9,083 nt of DNA from Sulfurovum sp. (lineage in GTDB: Bacteria > Campylobacterota > Campylobacteria > Campylobacterales > Sulfurovaceae): assembly GCA_022729615.1 (NCBI GenBank), contig DZAQ01000047.1, positions 1 to 9,083 of the forward strand, written 5' to 3'. How positions within the stretch are numbered: the stretch's first letter is position 1; each line of letters begins with the position of its first letter. Below are positions 6,720 to 9,083 of the stretch, in pieces. The notes beneath the pieces are model-generated. The model was not told the DNA's origin. It saw nothing but the letters and a program-made list of their open reading frames with translations, and did no database searches. Position numbers and translations under genes: made by a program.

Positions 6720-7182
6720 TACACAAGCGAATAGACTCATAAATCTTGTGAGACAAACCAATCTTGAAAATCTCCTTGAGGTGCTGCTGTCGCCTTTTGA
6801 GGTCAAAAAGTCATCGATAGAAGAGATAGGCGTGGGCGATATATTGATGCTTCCTATCAAAGAGCTCAGAGTAGAGGTTGTATCGTCAGAGCAAGAGGTG
6901 ATCGCGAATGGTCTTTATGGGGTGGAGTGCGGCACACCCTCTATATTGATCATCGGCACAGAAAAAAGTCGTAAAATGAAATTTAATAGTAAAAAATATA
7001 ATATTACAAAAATCTCACTTGGTCAAATCGACAAGAGGGATTTTGGAAGCGGTACACTGCACAAATTGACCCCATTTGGTGAGCATGCAGCCAAGATCAC
7101 CATGGAGGGCGAGAAGTCTCTCTACGGCGATCTTGTGCGATTGGATGAATATATCGCGATCGAGATCAAAAAGATATCATAG
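6712..7182 (+). CDS. Unrecognised 156-residue protein between flhF and mnmA, possibly SpoA-like
   Basis: I do not recognise this protein. It reads in frame from ATG 6712, overlapping the flhF end by eight bases, with AAGG (6697-6700) upstream; an earlier ATG/GTG in the same frame is possible but worse placed. No signal peptide, membrane helix, cysteine pair or nucleotide motif is seen. Residues 1-28 look helical; the rest is mostly short beta-type segments. Two stretches recall the SpoA fold of FliM/FliN/FliY and type III secretion C-ring proteins: IGVGDILMLPIKELRVEV (39-56) leading to VIANGLYGVECGTPSILI (63-80), and AAKITMEGEKSLYGDLVR (126-143) ending IAIEIKKI (148-155). That is a by-eye resemblance only. 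Bases 6961-7020, coding for 84-103, are only 17% G+C by direct count. In Helicobacter pylori and Campylobacter jejuni the slot after flhF holds flhG. The stop directly abuts the mnmA ATG. That the gene is real is well supported by coupling and lack of overlap; function unknown. Confidence 0.82.
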   Translation: MADTQANRLINLVRQTNLENLLEVLLSPFEVKKSSIEEIGVGDILMLPIKELRVEVVSSEQEVIANGLYGVECGTPSILIIGTEKSRKMKFNSKKYNITKISLGQIDKRDFGSGTLHKLTPFGEHAAKITMEGEKSLYGDLVRLDEYIAIEIKKIS

Positions 7183-8217
7183 ATGCAAGATAATGGCGCA
7201 AAAAAAAGAGTTTTAGTGGGGATGAGCGGGGGCGTGGACTCTACCGTAACTGCCATACTGCTCCAACAGCAGGGATATGCCGTAGAGGGTGTCTATATGA
7301 AGCTCCACCACAAAGAGGGGTACCATGAGACCAATTTCTCCAGGGCAAAGAGAGTAGGAGCATATCTCGGCATCAAGATGCATTTTTTGGATTTGGGAGA
7401 TGATTTTGCCAAAGAGGTCTATGACTATTTTGTCGAAAGCTACAAAGAGGGACTCACGCCCAACCCTTGCGTGATGTGCAACCGTACGATCAAATTTGGC
7501 AAAATGGTCGATTTCGCTCAGAGTATGGGTATTGATGCAGTTGCTACGGGACACTATGTCAAGTGTGACGGAGACTATTTCTATATGGCGGACGATATGG
7601 AGAAAGATCAGAGCTATTTCCTTTGCCAGGTCAAAAAAGAGGTTCTGCCTAAGCTTATCTTCCCCTTGGGAGATTGGCTCAAAGAGGATGTGAAAGCATT
7701 TGCCTCCAAGATCGAGGCGCTCCAAGATATCGCGACTCAAAAAGAGAGTTCTGAGATATGTTTTGTCGAAAATGACTACACTGAAATTCTCGAAAAGCAC
7801 ATGAATATCGATATGACCGGAGAGGTATTGGACGCCAATAACAATATAGTGGGCAGCCACAAGGGCTATATGCACTATACTATCGGAAAGCGAAGAGGCT
7901 TTTTCGTCAATGGAGCCCACGATCCGCACTTTGTATTGGGGATCAAACCCGATACCAATCAAATAGTCGTAGGAACGAGAGATTTGCTAGAAGCAACACA
8001 CTTCGAAGCAAAAAATCTAAATCTTTTTGAAGAGCTGAGCGATTTTGAGTGTGAGGTCAAAGTGCGCTACCGTACCACAGCCGTCAAAGCGCATGTTGCG
8101 ATCAGAGATGATAGGGCAGTCGTCAATCTCAAAGAGCCGGTATTTGGTCTCGCCAAAGGGCAGATAGCCGCTTTTTATGATGGCAAAAAACTCCTTGGAG
8201 GCGGGGTTATCTGCTGA
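7183..8217 (+). CDS. mnmA: tRNA-specific 2-thiouridylase MnmA
   Basis: A 344-residue cytoplasmic enzyme that activates wobble U34 of Lys, Glu and Gln tRNAs with ATP and inserts sulfur from a persulfide to make 2-thiouridine. The N-terminal PP-loop SGGVDS (15-20) binds ATP; NPCVMCNRTIKFG (94-106) holds the adenylation-domain cysteine Cys99, and SSEICFVEN (189-197) the second catalytic Cys193, equivalent to Cys102 and Cys199 of Escherichia coli MnmA. ATGHYV (121-126), DQSYFL (142-147) and GKRRGF (235-240) are further family signatures, followed by the C-terminal beta-barrel. Length is slightly below the usual 360-370. The ATG immediately follows the upstream stop with no good ribosome site (only AAAAAGA), so translation probably depends on coupling. 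Codons 6-8 contain a run of eight A (7200-7207). The 3' end faces the RMD1-family gene with 12 bases between and no hairpin terminator seen. Confidence 0.97.
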   Translation: MQDNGAKKRVLVGMSGGVDSTVTAILLQQQGYAVEGVYMKLHHKEGYHETNFSRAKRVGAYLGIKMHFLDLGDDFAKEVYDYFVESYKEGLTPNPCVMCNRTIKFGKMVDFAQSMGIDAVATGHYVKCDGDYFYMADDMEKDQSYFLCQVKKEVLPKLIFPLGDWLKEDVKAFASKIEALQDIATQKESSEICFVENDYTEILEKHMNIDMTGEVLDANNNIVGSHKGYMHYTIGKRRGFFVNGAHDPHFVLGIKPDTNQIVVGTRDLLEATHFEAKNLNLFEELSDFECEVKVRYRTTAVKAHVAIRDDRAVVNLKEPVFGLAKGQIAAFYDGKKLLGGGVIC

Positions 8218-8229
8218 GATGACCGGAGA

Positions 8230-9015
8230 CTATTTCAGTCCTATCCACTCCATGATCGTCATCAATATCTCTATCGCGATAAGCACGATAATGATCCACT
8301 CCAAAAAAGAGCTGTGGCTATGGTTGGTCAAATCCATCATGATGACGATATCATCTTTGATACTATTGATTTTATACTCAACTATCTCAAAACGCTCTTT
8401 GAGTTCAAGAGAGCGCGCTAGTTCATTATAAAGCAGCTCAGTCTCTTGATCATCCCACAAAATATCCGGCTTATCAAGCAGGTAGAGATCCATGAGGATA
8501 TCGTGCCGTACCAAAACAAGCTCTTTCGCAAACTTTGCCAAAGTGGTATGTTTGAACATCGAATATGTTCCAGATGATTCGATCAATTCACGGCTTTTGC
8601 CATAGTAGTCTAAGAGTTTGTTTTCATACACTTCAAGCGCGACACTTTGTGAAATTACATAAGAGATAATGACGAGATTGATGATGTTGTACACTCTGAG
8701 TGTAATTTTGTCATTATCGACAGCAAAACTCTTCTCCAAATCGGGTCTAATTACAATAGGGTAGTCTTGATATATACTATCGAGTTTATCGATATTCCCC
8801 AAGGAGCGAAGAATAGTATCAATCCTTCCTTTTGCTATCCCGATGAATGTAATGACATTAAATTGAGTATAGGTGATAATACCATCATCGATTTGAGCAT
8901 AATAGGTAGCTTCTATTGATTTTTTAAATTTTGTACCAATTGCACTCTCCAGCTCTTGAATGGTGAGTGCTTTTTTGAGGTAGTAGGCAAAAAGTTCTAT
9001 CTTGTTTGTTGTCAT
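8230..9015 (-). CDS. RMD1/DUF155 family protein with C-terminal membrane anchor
   Basis: A 261-residue protein of the RMD1/YagE (DUF155) family, the bacterial relatives of mitochondrial RMND1 and yeast Rmd1/Rmd8; the bacterial role is unknown to me. The diagnostic part is C-terminal: LLDKPDILWDDQETELLYN (179-197), a charged coiled-coil-prone helix about 198-230, then HSSFLEW (234-240) running into one hydrophobic segment (about 237-257) with only a short tail after it. This gives a tail-anchored protein with most of the chain probably cytoplasmic. Residues 1-130 are the alpha/beta N-terminal part. Full length for a bacterial member. The ATG at 9015 has GGAG (9021-9024) five bases upstream. 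It is transcribed alone in the window, converging on mnmA. Its 5' half is A+T-richer than mnmA: bases 8881-8940 are 28% G+C against 52% for 7441-7500, by direct count. Confidence 0.88.
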   Translation of the reverse strand: MTTNKIELFAYYLKKALTIQELESAIGTKFKKSIEATYYAQIDDGIITYTQFNVITFIGIAKGRIDTILRSLGNIDKLDSIYQDYPIVIRPDLEKSFAVDNDKITLRVYNIINLVIISYVISQSVALEVYENKLLDYYGKSRELIESSGTYSMFKHTTLAKFAKELVLVRHDILMDLYLLDKPDILWDDQETELLYNELARSLELKERFEIVEYKINSIKDDIVIMMDLTNHSHSSFLEWIIIVLIAIEILMTIMEWIGLK

Positions 9016-9046
9016 GATTTCTCCGATTTGTTGCGGCTTGATATGA

Positions 9047-9074
9047 ATTATAGCTTATTTTTGGTCAGTTTGAA
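9047..9074 (-). promoter_or_regulatory. Probable sigma70-type promoter for the RMD1-family gene
   Basis: On the minus strand a perfect TATAAT (9052-9047) lies 16 bases after TTCAAA (9074-9069), with an A-rich spacer. Transcription would begin near 9040, giving a leader of about 25 bases before the ATG. The -10 match is strong, the -35 match weak, which is usual in Campylobacterota. Confidence 0.55.
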
Positions 9075-9083
9075 GATTTTGAC

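Noticed and set aside
7200..7207. Run of eight A near the start of mnmA as a phase-variation tract
   Set aside because: Eight A is short for a contingency tract, lysine codons explain it, and mnmA is a poor candidate for on/off switching.
7213..7962. A 249-codon open frame antisense to mnmA
   Set aside because: mnmA is certain from its catalytic motifs in the other direction; the antisense product resembles nothing and has no separate promoter or ribosome site that I could find.
8223..8240. GACT/AGTC hairpin after mnmA as an intrinsic terminator
   Set aside because: Only a four-base stem with a mismatch beneath and no T-run follows; too weak to call.
1..9083. CRISPR array, insertion sequence, integrase, toxin-antitoxin, restriction or other defence gene
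   Set aside because: No repeat-spacer pattern, terminal inverted repeats, transposase motifs or defence domains were seen; every gene but one belongs to a recognised family.

Overview
This window looks like chromosomal, housekeeping DNA from a member of the Campylobacterota (Epsilonproteobacteria), probably a free-living, sulfur-oxidising or sulfur-reducing type rather than a host-adapted Campylobacter or Helicobacter. The main evidence is the order aroQ-pepQ-folK-flhF, which from memory also occurs in Helicobacter pylori (HP1038 down to HP1035). Also supporting this are the aroQ/mqnF/sppA neighbourhood, as in Campylobacter jejuni around Cj0066-Cj0068, and a futalosine-pathway menaquinone deaminase like Nitratiruptor Nis_0429. 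No rRNA, tRNA, CRISPR array, insertion sequence or phage gene was seen.

Layout. Bases 8-3509 hold three leftward genes, read in the order mqnF (aminodeoxyfutalosine deaminase), sppA (membrane-anchored signal peptide peptidase), then a FAD/NAD(P)-dependent disulfide oxidoreductase of the CoA-disulfide reductase/NADH oxidase type. Bases 3510-3585 are a divergent control region with a good sigma70-like promoter and a perfect 7-6-7 inverted repeat over its -10 box. Bases 3586-8217 hold a tight rightward run: aroQ, pepQ (TTG start), folK (GTG start), flhF, an unrecognised 156-residue protein, and mnmA. From pepQ onward these genes overlap by 4-8 bases or abut, so they are probably one operon. Bases 8230-9015 hold a leftward RMD1/DUF155-family gene convergent with mnmA, with its own TATAAT promoter upstream.

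Functions are mixed but basic: quinone, shikimate and folate synthesis, peptide turnover, membrane protein turnover and tRNA 2-thiolation. The unusual part is the flhF region. FlhF is normally followed by flhG and then fliA/fliM/fliY in this phylum. Here flhG is absent, a small protein sits in its place, and mnmA follows directly. FlhF also has a Lys where the SRP-GTPase G2 motif normally has Arg. The small protein has two stretches that look, by eye, like the SpoA fold of FliM/FliN/FliY. This could be a remodelled or degenerate remnant of a motility locus; that is inference, and no other gene here looks novel.
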